Shown one piece after another: positions 44,259 through 56,472 of a stretch of 64,000 nt of DNA (positions are counted from its first letter, which is position 1; each line of letters starts with the position of its first letter). The notes beneath the pieces were generated by a model, which did no database searches, was not told the DNA's origin, and was given only the letters and a program-made list of their open reading frames with translations. The translations under genes were made by a program, and so were the position numbers. Origin of the DNA: Salvia splendens (taxonomy: Eukaryota > Streptophyta > Magnoliopsida > Lamiales > Lamiaceae); contig NC_056033.1 in assembly GCF_004379255.2 (NCBI RefSeq), positions 41,008,719-41,072,718 of the forward strand, read 5' to 3'.

Positions 44259-44734
44259 TAGCACTGGCACCAAAATCAACCCCAAAATCTGCCATAACTT
44301 ATTTCACTATTTTTTATATTTTATTATTTTACCTTTTTATTTAGAGAAAAAATAACGTAGATTAAAGTACTATAATGATAAAAGAAGAATACACTATTGA
44401 AAGATAGAATAATGTATTAAATTTATATGTATAAAAAATCCGCTCGGCGTACTACCACGTGTGACTGGCGTCCCCCCAGCTCAACACATGCAATATAGCA
44501 CAAAAATCAATCGGATTTGGGGCTCTATTACTAATGGCTTAAGTTGACGACACAATTGTCCATTACACCTTAATCTTTTATTTTTCTAAGACGCTTTTGT
44601 TTGCATCCCTGGAAAATAAGATTGCACATATTTTTTAAAGCCCAGATGGTATGGAAAAAATGAATATGTGATTTTGAGGGGGCTTCGGTCCACCCTTGAC
44701 CTTGATCCATGTTCCTCGGCCTCCTATGTTACAT

Positions 44735-44950
44735 TAGAGATGTCAGTGTAGCCCGAACCCGATGGGCTGGCCCGAAAAACCCGCTAAAATTACAGGGTTA
44801 GGGCTGAAAAATCTCAACCCGATAATGAATCGGGCTTAACGGGCTAGCCCTATAGGGCTATCGGGTTCTATCGGGCTGGCCCGACGGGCTACCAGGTCAG
44901 CCCATCGGGTTATATAAAAAAACTAATTAATAATATATATATATATATAT
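44735..44950. repeat. GCCCG/CGGGC-rich palindromic repeat and TA run
   Basis: Dense GCCCGA, CGGGCT and GGCCCG phrases (for example CCCGATGGGCTGGCCCG) at 44752-44912 form many short inverted repeats, followed by a TA microsatellite at 44932-44950. It looks like a small repetitive element in BXL-4 intron 5. Its family is not recognised. Confidence 0.5.
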
Positions 44951-45395
44951 TATATTAAATATCTAGTGGTATGACCATGACGTATGAGTCGTGTGACTTA
45001 AAAATTTTATTTCTTTGTTAAAGACTTTTTACTTCCATTTTTTTGGACCACACAATTTTCTCTTACTTTTACAGCTTCCACTGTACTCAACATCCTAATT
45101 GACTAATTCCTAAATTCACTTTCACCTCCACCATCACCAATCACCATCACAATTCACTTTCAAAGTTTCGCAAGGTGTTTTTACAGTTTCACTCCACCGT
45201 CTCACTGATCTTCCATGTTTCATCGGGTGCATGCTCTCTCTCTCCCTTCTTCTTCATTTTTATTTATTCGTGTATCATGTCAGTGTTCATATAAATATGT
45301 TTGATAATTTAATTTCTACAGTATTTGAAAAGTTCTATCCGTGTATATACATGTATATCTATAATTTAAGTCTTACATCTCATGTTTCATTGCTG

Positions 45396-45604
45396 GAGGA
45401 CGGCTCCCCATGACGTGGTATCCACAAGATTTTACTAAAATACCCATGTCTAATATGAGGAATGAGAAGGAAGATGTTGAGTTTGAAGTGGATCCATGTG
45501 AACAATTTGCTAGTGCTGATGAAGATGGAGTTATGGTGATTGAATTAGGGCTGCATTTCTTGGTTGTGGGAGATCAAGAGTTTTCTATTACTAAGAATGT
45601 GTGA
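45396..45604 (+). pseudogene. BXL-4 pseudogene, exon 6 remnant
   Basis: Starts with [19 protein letters not shown] and jumps, after NMR, to NEKEDVEFEVDPCEQFASADED, ending at TGA 45602-45604. Most of the fibronectin-III-like domain between those points is deleted. The expected acceptor AG before the exon reads CTG, so splicing is probably lost as well. Confidence 0.85.
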
Positions 45605-46347
45605 TCAAATTATCATGTCTTTGGATTTGAGATTGTTGAGATTAATTAATTTTAGTTTGAACGATAATTAATGGTGGCGATTTATGTAACTAGTTTGATT
45701 GGCGCCATATTTGAAATAGTATTAAATATGATGAAATTGGAAATGACTAAAATTGCTTCATTTCAATTTAATTAATCAAAGCTATGCGTTCAATTCATAT
45801 ATAATAACTCATTTAATTGTAGTATTTTAGTGTTATTTTTTTAATGATCTAGTGTTTTATACGTCACAAAATTAGATTTTGAGATTTGATATCAAAAGTA
45901 TAATAATGTGTACCTACTGTTATCATTATTGTACGGCATACCCCATTCATAAATACGTGCATTGATATATATTGGCATTGGAATTTAAATATTAGCACAT
46001 GCTATGTTTTAATAATTAGTCTCTTTCTCCGACAAAATTAGTCACATTTTGTTACTTCGATTCGTCGATTCATAAGAGCCAAATTTTACATTTATTAAGT
46101 AGGTTCTACATTTGACTAACTCACTTCAATTGTGTTATATTATAAAACTAATATAAAAAAGTGTATCACATATTCCACTAAATTTTCCAACTCACTATTT
46201 TCTACGTTTCTTAAAATTTGTGGTCATACTATTCTTTAAGTTTCTTAAAATATTTTCCATTAGATTTAAAATTAAATATTTATCACTCATCAACTTTACT
46301 CCTTGAATATAAACTTTATCTTTCCCTGGAATCAATACTCACTCACA

Positions 46348-49300
46348 ATGAAGCTCCATTTCTATTTCCTCGCCGCACTCCTCCTCCTCCGCCTCCCGCG
46401 CGGCGGCGATTCAGCTCCACCGCCGTTCTCGTGCGATTCGGCCGATCCTAAAACCAAAACCTTCAAGTTCTGCCAGAAATCTCTGCCGATTGCGCAGCGA
46501 GCTCGCGACCTAGTTTCGCGGCTAACATTAGACGAGAAGATTTCGCAGCTGGTTGATTCGTCCGCCGCCATTCCGCGGCTCGGCATCCCCGCATACCAGT
46601 GGTGGTCCGAGGCGCTGCACGGCGTATCCGGCTACGGCCGCGGCGTCACTTACGGCGGCGCAATCAGCGGGGCTACCAGCTTCCCCCAAGTTATCCTCGC
46701 CGCATCCACCTTCGATTCACGCCTTTGGTACCGCATTGGTCAGGTACGGTCAAAATTCATTAATCGACTGTAATTCTTTTTACTGATTATGTGGATAAAT
46801 TAATTAATTTATATCTACTCCATTTATTTTCCAAATTTAATATTTGTATGTAACTTTTTCGCCATTGCTCTCTGTTTTCTGTTGTCGGTATATAATCGCA
46901 TTATACTATATTCATATATATTATACTATACTCCGTAATATTTAATTCGTTCAAATCTTCGAAATATGCTCATCGGTAAAATATTGTACTCCAATGACAT
47001 TATAATAATGAGTATATATAATGTACTCGTAAATGTTAATCATTGCAAAAGCAATTGCTCTTATAATGTTATACTGTGTCACAAATTTTGTGAAATCAAT
47101 CATAATATGAGGCTCCATTAACAAAATACGGAGTACATAAGATTAAATTATTGATTATGTTTTGTAGGCAATTGGGAGAGAGGCGAGAGGAATGTACAAT
47201 GAAGGGCAAGTGCAAGGGATGACATTCTGGACTCCAAACATAAACATATTTAGGGATCCACGGTGGGGGAGAGGCCAGGAGACACCTGGCGAAGATCCAA
47301 CCGTCGTTGCAAAATACGCAGTGGCGCACGTTAGAGGTTTTCAGGGTGATAAATACGAAGGGGGGCAAAATGGTCATCTTCTGGCATCCGCTTGCTGTAA
47401 ACACTTCACTGCCTATGATTTGGACAATTGGAAGAGTGTTGATCGCATGGAATTTGATGCCAAGGTAATTCTCAATTCCAAATTTGTTTTATTTGTATAT
47501 CTATTGTACCAACCAGATTTATATACGTATGTGCTATATTAAAATTCAAACACGTAGCATGCCGGAAATATTCGTTTATGTAATAATTAGAAAAATGTCA
47601 AGTTATGATATAATTAGTTATTTTTTAAATTGTGAGATTAACCAAAATTTGATTATGATATTTTTTTTGGCAATTTGGCCTTTCAAATTTAATGTGTCGA
47701 ATTATTTGGTATCAAAAAATAATCCGTTCTAGGTTTGAAATAATAGTTCAATAAGTATTAATGTTCCAAAATAAAAAATGTGTATGGATATGATAATGTA
47801 ACCCCAATTTTGACTCTAGTTTTTTTGGAATCTGTAGTAACGTGTCAATTCATCTACCTAGTCAGCATTTGTAGTAACGCAAATTATGTTATTAAGAGAT
47901 TATATATTAAAAAATATGACTATGCGAATGTGAGCATCTGTCAGATTATGTTGGTTGTGAATGTATCGAATTCTTAATTTAAAAGTAGTACTAATAATTT
48001 TGCAAGTTTCACTAGTAGTACTCTTTTAAGTGAAGTTCTTCCTCTAGGAATTTTCTATTTAGATGCATTACAATGGAAGAATTAGAAAATAATTGGTGGT
48101 AGTACATATGTCATAGGCCCTTTATTGAAGCTGTCTCCTTGTTTGGTTGATAAAGTTGTATGCTTTTGTTAGGAAGCGTGCTTGTCTTGATACGTAAATA
48201 AACAAGAATATTATTAGTAGTATGAAACACAGGTCATAATCTCGGTTTTTTCAAGAAATTTGATTTCAATTTCTAATCAATAGAATTTAATATGGTGAAC
48301 CATAGTCCACTAATCACTGTCTACGTTGATCATGTGACAAATCGTAAAATTTGTCCTATCAAAACTGTAGGAAAAACTATAATTGCATATTTATATGTAT
48401 TTTATTGTTTTTTAGTAATAAAAAATGAATTTTAATTTAATTTTTTTCCTGTTTTATTGTGAAACTGTACGATTTGAAATATGTTGGATACGTGTCATGT
48501 TTAATTATTTAGACTTGATTTTGTTGGTTACATTTGCACAAAACCATCAAATATCTTTCTCAATCAAGAAAAAATTTAAAGAATTGATTTGATCAGTATT
48601 CTTTTCATAAGAAACATACTACTATATTGATGGTCGTGACTTAGTCGATAAGAATAAATCCAGTATCACGAAAACTTGTTTTATTTTGTGTATATTGTGC
48701 TATCCTTTCTTTATTTTGAACCTCACAAATTTATCTTATTTGCACGAATCCGCTTATATTTTGCCATTGTGAATGAAATCAAGATTCATCAGCTCAATGT
48801 ACCAATATAGGTGACACAACAAGATTTGGCAGACACGTATCAGCCACCTTTCAAAAGTTGTGTGCAAGAAGCCAAGGCCAGTGGAATAATGTGTGCTTAC
48901 AACAGTGTGAATGGAGTTCCAAACTGTGCTGACCGTAACCTCCTCACCAAAACTGCCCGCGGGCAGTGGGGTTTCCATGGGTAAATTCGTCAATTCACAA
49001 CCTTTATTTTACGTCATCTATTCTTATTGTCGTTTGAGGGCTTGGTCCAAAGTGTCTAATATCATACTAATGTTGAGTTCAGGTGTGCATCAACGAGCCC
49101 TTACAATTATTACTGAACTTTGTTTATTTCGTGTCTTTTGTATGCATACTTGGGTTTTTATCAGGTACATAGTGTCTGATTGTGATGCGGTTTCTACTAT
49201 CTATGAAAAGCACAAGTATGTACGTACACCTGAAGATGCTGTGGCACTTGCACTCAGAGCTGGTACGATTGTACCCTTTTCCTTCATTTTACTACAGTGT

Positions 49301-51399
49301 TGATTCAAAATTAATCATATTAAATCGATTTAAGCTACTGAGAACTGCATATTTAATTTAGGTATGTTTACTACATTGAACTCTTATGGTTTTTGGGCCT
49401 TTTGTTTTAAATTTTTAACTTTATATATATTGTCTACCAGTGAATGTTCATACCATCTGTAACATTTCAAATAGAAATTTGAATGAGCCTATTTTTCACC
49501 TAGTTGTGATTGTGACCATAATTACCAGAATCTTGCTTGGTGGCCCCAATAAAACATCGTAAACAAAAAGTTAAAAACTGTCCATGTTACTCCATTTTTA
49601 GGGTAACGGTGAAATAGTTGTGAGGTAATTTAATTGGTGGAATAGATTTATCAAAACTTTACCCAAAAATAGTTGTTGCGAGTCACTTTGTAAGATTATA
49701 ATTTATAAACCATAAAAGCATTGCTGATGATGTTCTGATCTTGATTCTAACAATGTGCTCTTGTTGTAAATTCCATTACACATTTTGTTTCCATTAATAA
49801 TACTACTGAAATATGAGATCTAACTAAAGAACTGCAGGCATGGATGTGAACTGTGGCTTATACATGAAGAAATACACCAAATCAGCAATTCATAAGAAAA
49901 GAGTGGTTGAATCCCAAGTAAACCGAGCCCTCGACAACCTCTTCGAGATCCGGATGCGTCTAGGGTTGTTTGAGGGCACCCCGAGCCGCAGCCTGTACGG
50001 AAACATTGGCCTAGCCGATGTATGCAGCCAGGCTCACCAAGACCTAGCCCTTGAGGCCGCAAGAAACGGCATTGTTCTGTTGAAGAACGATGCCAACCTG
50101 CTGCCTCTGTCCAAGTTGAAAACAAGGTCCTTGGCTGTCGTGGGCCACAATGCGGCCAATGCCTACGTGTTGCGCGGGGACTACGACGGACCTCCCTGCC
50201 AGAATGTGGATGTTGTAACAGCCCTGAAAGGTTATGTACACAACACCCTGTTTGCACAGGGCTGCAGTAACGCCGACTGCCCCACAGCCTCGATTACCAG
50301 CGCAGTGGCTGCAGCCAAGGAGATGGACTACGTTGTTTTAGTGATGGGGTTGGACCAGAATCAGGAGAAGGAGGATCATGATCGCGCCGAGTTAGGCCTC
50401 CCGGGACAGCAGCAGAGCCTCATCACGGCTGTTGCTGCCGCTGCCAAGAAGCCCGTCGTCCTGGTGCTGATCTGTGGTGGACCCGTTGACGTTGATTTTG
50501 CGAAAAACGACCCTAAAATCGGCAGCATTCTTTGGGCTGGCTATCCAGGAGAAGCTGGAGGGGTTGCATTGTCCCAGATCATATTTGGGGAGCACAATCC
50601 TGGTGAGAAATTATTCCTTTTTTGTCTCTAAGTTTTGTGATGTACTTACTTGATCCCTTTTTCCGCACGAGATTTTATGCAATATTTCCATTTATTTGAA
50701 ATGTTTCAAGATATTCGTATTTCCATGTACTTACTTGAGCAATCATCGAGAGGGCTGATAAAATTTCTGGCTTCGTCTCTGACTTTGCAGGTGGGAAGTT
50801 ACCTATGACTTGGTACCCGAAGCATTTCGTTAACGTACCAATGACGGACATGAGGATGAGGTCAGATCTAAAGTCGGGCTATCCAGGGCGCACTTACCGA
50901 TTCTACAAAGGGCCAAAGGTGTTTGAGTTCGGGTACGGGCTAAGCTACACTACCTACTCCTATGAATTCAAGCAGTCGACTCCCAACACCATCAAGTTGA
51001 ACCATCTCACGGGCGCTTTCCACGTCATGGATGAAAGTTTTGAGTTCAAATTCAAGTTCGATCAAAGCCTTGTCCGTTTCCAAAATTGGAGCGGACAGCT
51101 GTGAAATGCTCAAGTTCTCGGCTCGTGTAGGAGTCGAGAACATTGGGTCCATGGCGGGGAGGCACGCGGTTCTTCTCTTTGCTAGGCACGAAAGGACAGG
51201 CGAGGGAAGGCCTATCAAGCAGTTGGTGGGATTCGAGAGCTTGAGCTTAAATCCAAAACAGAGAGATGAAATCGAGTTCGTATTGAATCCATGTGAGCAT
51301 CTGACCACAGCTAAAATAGATGGTTCAGTGGTGATAGAAGAAGGGTACAGGTATTTGGTGGTAGAAGATAAAGAATTCTCTATTAACATTGTGCTTTGA
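46348..51399 (+). pseudogene. BXL-5: diverged GH3 beta-xylosidase with an apparent frameshift in exon 6
   Basis: Exons 46348-46743, 47168-47464, 48811-48980, 49165-49262, 49838-50602 and 50791-51399. The signal peptide is MKLHFYFLAALLLLRLPRG. GH3 motifs are intact ([26 protein letters not shown], nucleophile in [20 protein letters not shown]). Splice phases match the other copies, but introns are much longer. In exon 6 the frame from 50805 ends at a stop at 51102-51104, while the homologous C-terminus ([20 protein letters not shown] ... INIVL) continues one frame over to 51399. The switch is best placed at the T-run of GAAAGTTTTGAG (about 51035), as if one T were extra. If real, the last 115 or so residues of the fibronectin-III-like domain are lost. 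A sequencing error would make it a normal gene. Confidence 0.82.
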
Positions 51400-53510
51400 A
51401 CAATAACTACATTATTATTTGTGTTGTGAAATTTTGTTTTACTGATTTATAAATTCTAATACTAGTATTTTGTAAAGGAAAAAATATACTATACTATATC
51501 TTTAAAATATTAAATAGAGGACTTAAGAACATTTAATTATTTTTTTGATCGAGGTTCAATAAAAAAAATTTAAAGAAATAAAAATCGAAATTATGAAATT
51601 ATTAAAATCATAACCGTAAACTCAATTAGTAACAATGTATGATATATCAAAATTTAATTTGTTGTATGTTAGTGAAATGAGATAAAAAAAATCTAATATT
51701 TTATAAAGAATTTGTGAATAAAAAGTGACATAAGAGCAAGTTTATCAGTATTAAAAATTAACGTATATTTATAAAATAATTATTTTTGGCTATTATACCT
51801 TAAATCTGATTATTTTCATTTTATTGATATTGGATAACAAATTTATAATACTCATAAAGTTTTATTAAATTGGTTAAACTAAAATTTATAAAGATTAATT
51901 AGATAAGAAATCCGTAATTATTCATTTGCTATAGAAAAAATGTACACTACATATATAAAATCAATAAAATAAGTATACCGTAATATTTTTAAATTTTAAA
52001 GGCAGGTCCTTAATTAGACAACGGATGTGCCGTTTGATTGTCATGACTAATTATTATGAGATTATCCATCTAGGATAAAGATGTGGGATTATTTTAGTTG
52101 AAGGGGTGACTATGACTAATTATTATAAGATTATTCATCCGGGATTAGAAATTTTGATAAGAATAGTGGGGGAAGAAAATCGGCTCACTCGTCGAGAATG
52201 AATTCGACGGCACATTCTTAAAATTCTTCAGTGAATCTCAGGCGAAAACGACAATCTTATGTTTGATTTGAGGTCGGTCTTTCACGTCTAATGGGGATGA
52301 TGCATTTTCAATGCGGGGAAATTTATTTGGGTAGAATTTTAAAATTATATTTATATTTAACGTGATATAATAATGTTAATTACTGGTCAAAGCTAATTTG
52401 ATTTTATAATATGGCACACTTACATTTGCATTCATAAGTTAAACGATAACAACTTTTAACACATGCATATAGCAATTAATGGATAGCATGAATGTAGATT
52501 ATATTACTATATGGAAAAATATATATATCTACGGCAAATTTTGGCCGAAATTCCAAATAGTGACTGCACTTCATAAGCTCATAAATTTTGCAACCAAATT
52601 TTAAGTTCATAAGAAATACTCAAATTTCAGTCAATATTTACAATTTTAGGTGCCAAACTGCCAATAGCTATATATTACTACCATAATTCTTCTAATCATG
52701 ATTCTTAATTATGATAATATTTGATTAATGAATATATTGATAACTATAAGTTGTCTAATTGGCGTATTGACTATTGTTAACTCTTAATGCAGGCAAATGC
52801 ACATAATGATAACATGCTTCCTAAACACAAAAACCAATCGGCCAAACATTTATTAAAAATAAATTAAATCTTACTACTACTTGGAGCACGGACGGAACCA
52901 GAAAATTATATAAGTAGGTGCTAAAATTAAAAAAATATAAATATATAAATATTTTAAATATACAAAATGGAGTGCATCTTTATAATTTTTGTGAATCGAA
53001 ATGCCAAAAGATAATTATTTTCAATGCAACTCCAACTCCGTGTCATGAAACCATCAAAAAAGAATAGTCTCGTTATTTTTATTTCAATTTTGTTTACAGA
53101 TTTTCCACTCAAAGTGATTCTTTAATAATTCACAATTTAACTTGAAATTATATTACTACTATTATTTGAAGCACTTAAAATTAACAATTCAACATCATTC
53201 TCTATTTTTTTAAAATATCAATAATTGTATTGAAAAACAACAAGATTTATTAGAGGCAATTTTATCAAAATAAAATATTATTATTATTGCTACTGTATGT
53301 ACGAAATTACTATTTTACGAGTCATCATATTTGTTTCAAGAGGCAACTTAATCAAAATAACTACAGAAAATCGGATAAATTAAGAAAATGAGATACATAA
53401 TTATTTTCTTTTTTAATTATTCAGTCAAAATATATCGCTATCGTATGTAGGATTTAATTACTCATCTAAACATAATAAAATAAAAACCAAGAAAGCCCAA
53501 CAATAAAAAT
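51400..53510. other. Intergenic, AT-rich, no gene seen
   Basis: Long AT-rich stretch. A repeated phrase GACTAATTATTATNAGATTA occurs at about 52043 and 52109. No supported reading frame, RNA gene or complete element was seen. Confidence 0.55.
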
Positions 53511-53792
53511 ATTAAGGGCCCAAAAATTAATAGCTAATAAGCCCTAGTAGGTCATCTTCTTCAACAGTTGTTCAAAAAACGCCACGCTAGAGAAACAGAG
53601 AAGGACTCAGACGGCTATGGGTACTGGGCGCCGGAGGTACAGGGTTCCATACCGGCCAAACCCCCACCGGAGCGGTGGCTTGGCCAAGGGTATCTCCATC
53701 CCAGACTTGGAGTTCTTTTTAGCACTGCTTTGTCATATTATGAATCATGTAACATTTCATATATATCCATATAATACATGATATTTCTTTAA
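53511..53792 (+). other. Possible small gene or gene fragment
   Basis: A short ATG frame starts at 53617 (MGTGRRRYRVPYRPNPHRSG) and runs about 57 codons, basic at first and hydrophobic later. The region ahead has GGGCCCA and AAGCCCTAG, resembling the TCP-site and telo-box elements of plant housekeeping promoters. The local base composition is GC-richer than its surroundings. The product is not recognised. It could be the first exon of a degraded housekeeping gene or a chance frame. Confidence 0.3.
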
Positions 53793-54772
53793 TAGAAGTT
53801 ACTACTATATAATTTCGATGACTAAGATATGCGATACAGCGATAATGGAGTTCAAACCATCTAGAAAATATTGCAAATGTGCTTATTATTTTGCTTTACT
53901 TAATCATGTTACAATATTATTATTACAATGATATAGTTTAAATTCTAATCAAATTTAGTCGATTATATTTAAATAAGTTCAAATATAATTCACACATTTA
54001 AAAATGATTAAAATATTATTCATTCCGTGTCCACGAAAAAACTGTCTCATTTTCTCATTTTGGTTGGAGCTACAAAAGTAGTCTTATTTTTATTTAATGT
54101 ATTTGCTTGTAAATTCTTAAACTTTAAGCAATCTTTGGTTTCGCATACCATTTTTAAAATCTGTTTGTAAATTATTAAATTATTGATCTATTCTGATTTT
54201 GCAACAATCAATATTTTGGTGCTAACATGATTTTATATAAATTATAATAAAATTCTTTATTTTAGTACAATAGTATTCTATTGTCTAAAATGTTATGTGA
54301 TCTTGGTTTGAATTTGATAAAATATCATGTAATGATGTAAATAAGTCACAAAATTTAACAATATTTAACAAAATTTTAAAATTAAAGGCAAATTATCCTT
54401 TTTATTTTTTGAAAACTTTATTACCACTTTTTCTCCTTTTTCACTCATATTCTATCATTTTTTAAAAATCAATATCTTTATACTTGCAATAAAATATATG
54501 CCATCAATGTATAAAATTATTTTTCTTGGTCGGAATTAATCATATCACTATAATTAATTTTTCATAATAATTTAATATTATAAAAAAATAAATTATCCTC
54601 AGCAAAAAAGAAAATTCACCGAAATTCATGATAGACCCCGCTCTAGCAAAAAGCATGGAACATTACCAAATGCGAAATTACTGAAACACCCCTCCGCTTA
54701 ATTCTCGATGAGTATTTGAACATCTGACCACCGGCTTCACCCGTAGCCGGTAACTTCGCCCTCATTGTTACC
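53793..54772. other. Intergenic, AT-rich
   Basis: No gene, RNA or complete repeat seen. The final 100 bases lead into the helicase promoter. Confidence 0.5.
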
Positions 54773-54780
54773 TATAAATA
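54773..54780 (+). promoter_or_regulatory. TATA box of the helicase gene
   Basis: TATAAATA followed about 30 bp later by CT-rich sequence (TCTCTCTCTTTCTCTCGCC), typical of a plant transcription start and 5' leader. Confidence 0.6.
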
Positions 54781-54804
54781 GCCCTCGAAACCTTCTCTTT
54801 TTTT

Positions 54805-56472
54805 TGCATTCTCTCACTGCAACCCTCTCTCTCTTTCTCTCGCCGCCTATAGATACAATTATACGTACAGAACCACTAATATCTGTGTCACACATAAAAA
54901 TCAGCAATTACAGTATTCAATTTTTGGTTATTATTATATCTATATTCTTCCCCTTTCTCTCTCTAGATTTGGTATCCTTGTGAGGTAAAATCTTCTCTCT
55001 CTGACTTTTTTTTTCTCTCTCTTCCTTCAACTGTTGAATTTTAAGTTTGCGAGGAAAAATTGATTATTAATTCGATTCAGAAGATTAGATTAATTAATTT
55101 GATTGGGAATAGATCGCTGAATAATTTCATGAGTAATTTAATTCGCTTTTACTGTTGAGATTGGCTAATCCTGAGCTGTTTTCGATCTGGACAAGAGAGT
55201 TTTATTTTTAGTTGTGTGTGTGAATTAGGTGTTGTTTATTATTCAATTGCTGGTAAATTAGTTCTCAATCTGTTGTTTGTTTGTATTGGTGATTTGTATT
55301 ATGTTTAATTATCGCTATTCATTTTTTTTTGTGCTTAGTTGGGAGGAGTGTGAATTTGAATGTTGAATGCCGGTTTGTGATTTATTGTTGTTATAATGGG
55401 GAGGCTGGTACTGAATATTCATGTATTAGTGGAACTGAAAGTAATTTAGGATTGTGCCGATAATTTTTGTTCTCCCCAATGTTTTGCCCTGTGTGTTTTT
55501 GGAGGTGAAAAATGGTTGTTAAATGTATGAATGTGATTTGGTGGAGGTTATTGAATGTATAGCGGGCTTAATAGAGACAGATTGTAAGTAAATAATGTAG
55601 GATTTACTTTTTATTGTCAACTCTGGTTATTAGGTATCAATGTATGTAGTCTTGATTTCATGGTGTTCATATACTTTTTTATTCGGTTAATTTTAATTGC
55701 CTCTATCAGACGTTACAATCTGGCTGTTTTTACTTGATAATGATTGTGAAGAATCGGTTCCTAGGGGTGGCGGTCGTATCTCTATTGTTTCGACTTTGTG
55801 TATCTAAACAGATCCCTTGTTTCTCTAGGTCAACTTGTTTGATTCATTTTTTTGTGTTCACATATTGTGGTATACTATGTGCGTTTACTTAATGATTTAA
55901 ACACATTATTAAAATGGGAATATCAGACGGCTATGGGGGATATTGTATGAATATATTATGATCACCTTCCACTGTCCTTGCAAGTGTTAGGTGGCTGTTG
56001 GAAATCTCTTTCTTGACTGTATTATAGATAGTGATGCAATTAGGCTTTAACTTCTCTTTGGTCATGTGCCTGTCTTTCTGTATTATGATTTTTAGTCTTG
56101 CTTTGTGCCAAGTTCTGCCTTTCTTTTTATTTTGTAAGTAAAACTAGCACAGTAACTGATGCAGCATTGTCTTGTGGGTTAGAAAACATTGTTTTAAATA
56201 TGAATATTTCACTCACCTTTTTTGTGTGTGCCCGATGATTCCTGTGCCCCGCATTTGTCATATCAATATGCATGGATGCACCTGTTCTTATACATTTTCT
56301 CTTCCATTTTGGTGCAGAAGGTGCTTTTGTTGTTATGTGGCCATTCACAAGGTCTGAATATATCTGCTGATTGTCACTTTATGAGCTTGCAGTGCTTGCT
56401 TTCGACTAGAAATAAAATTGCTAGTAGACATATTTGGACATATTTGTTTGCTTGTATGCAACTGCTTGCGAA
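54805..56472 (+). other. Helicase 5' leader with a long intron
   Basis: A CT-rich leader runs to a donor at about 54984 (GTGAG|GTAAAATC). The following 1.3-1.4 kb has T-rich intron character. The acceptor may be GGTGCAG at about 56318 or GCTTGCAG at about 56392. Several short upstream ATGs occur before the main start, including an in-frame ATG at 56434. Long 5'-leader introns are common in plant housekeeping genes. Confidence 0.5.

Noticed and set aside
54765..54983. 72-codon frame in the helicase leader
   Set aside because: It starts before the TATA box and reads through CT-rich leader; it is better explained as promoter and 5' untranslated exon.
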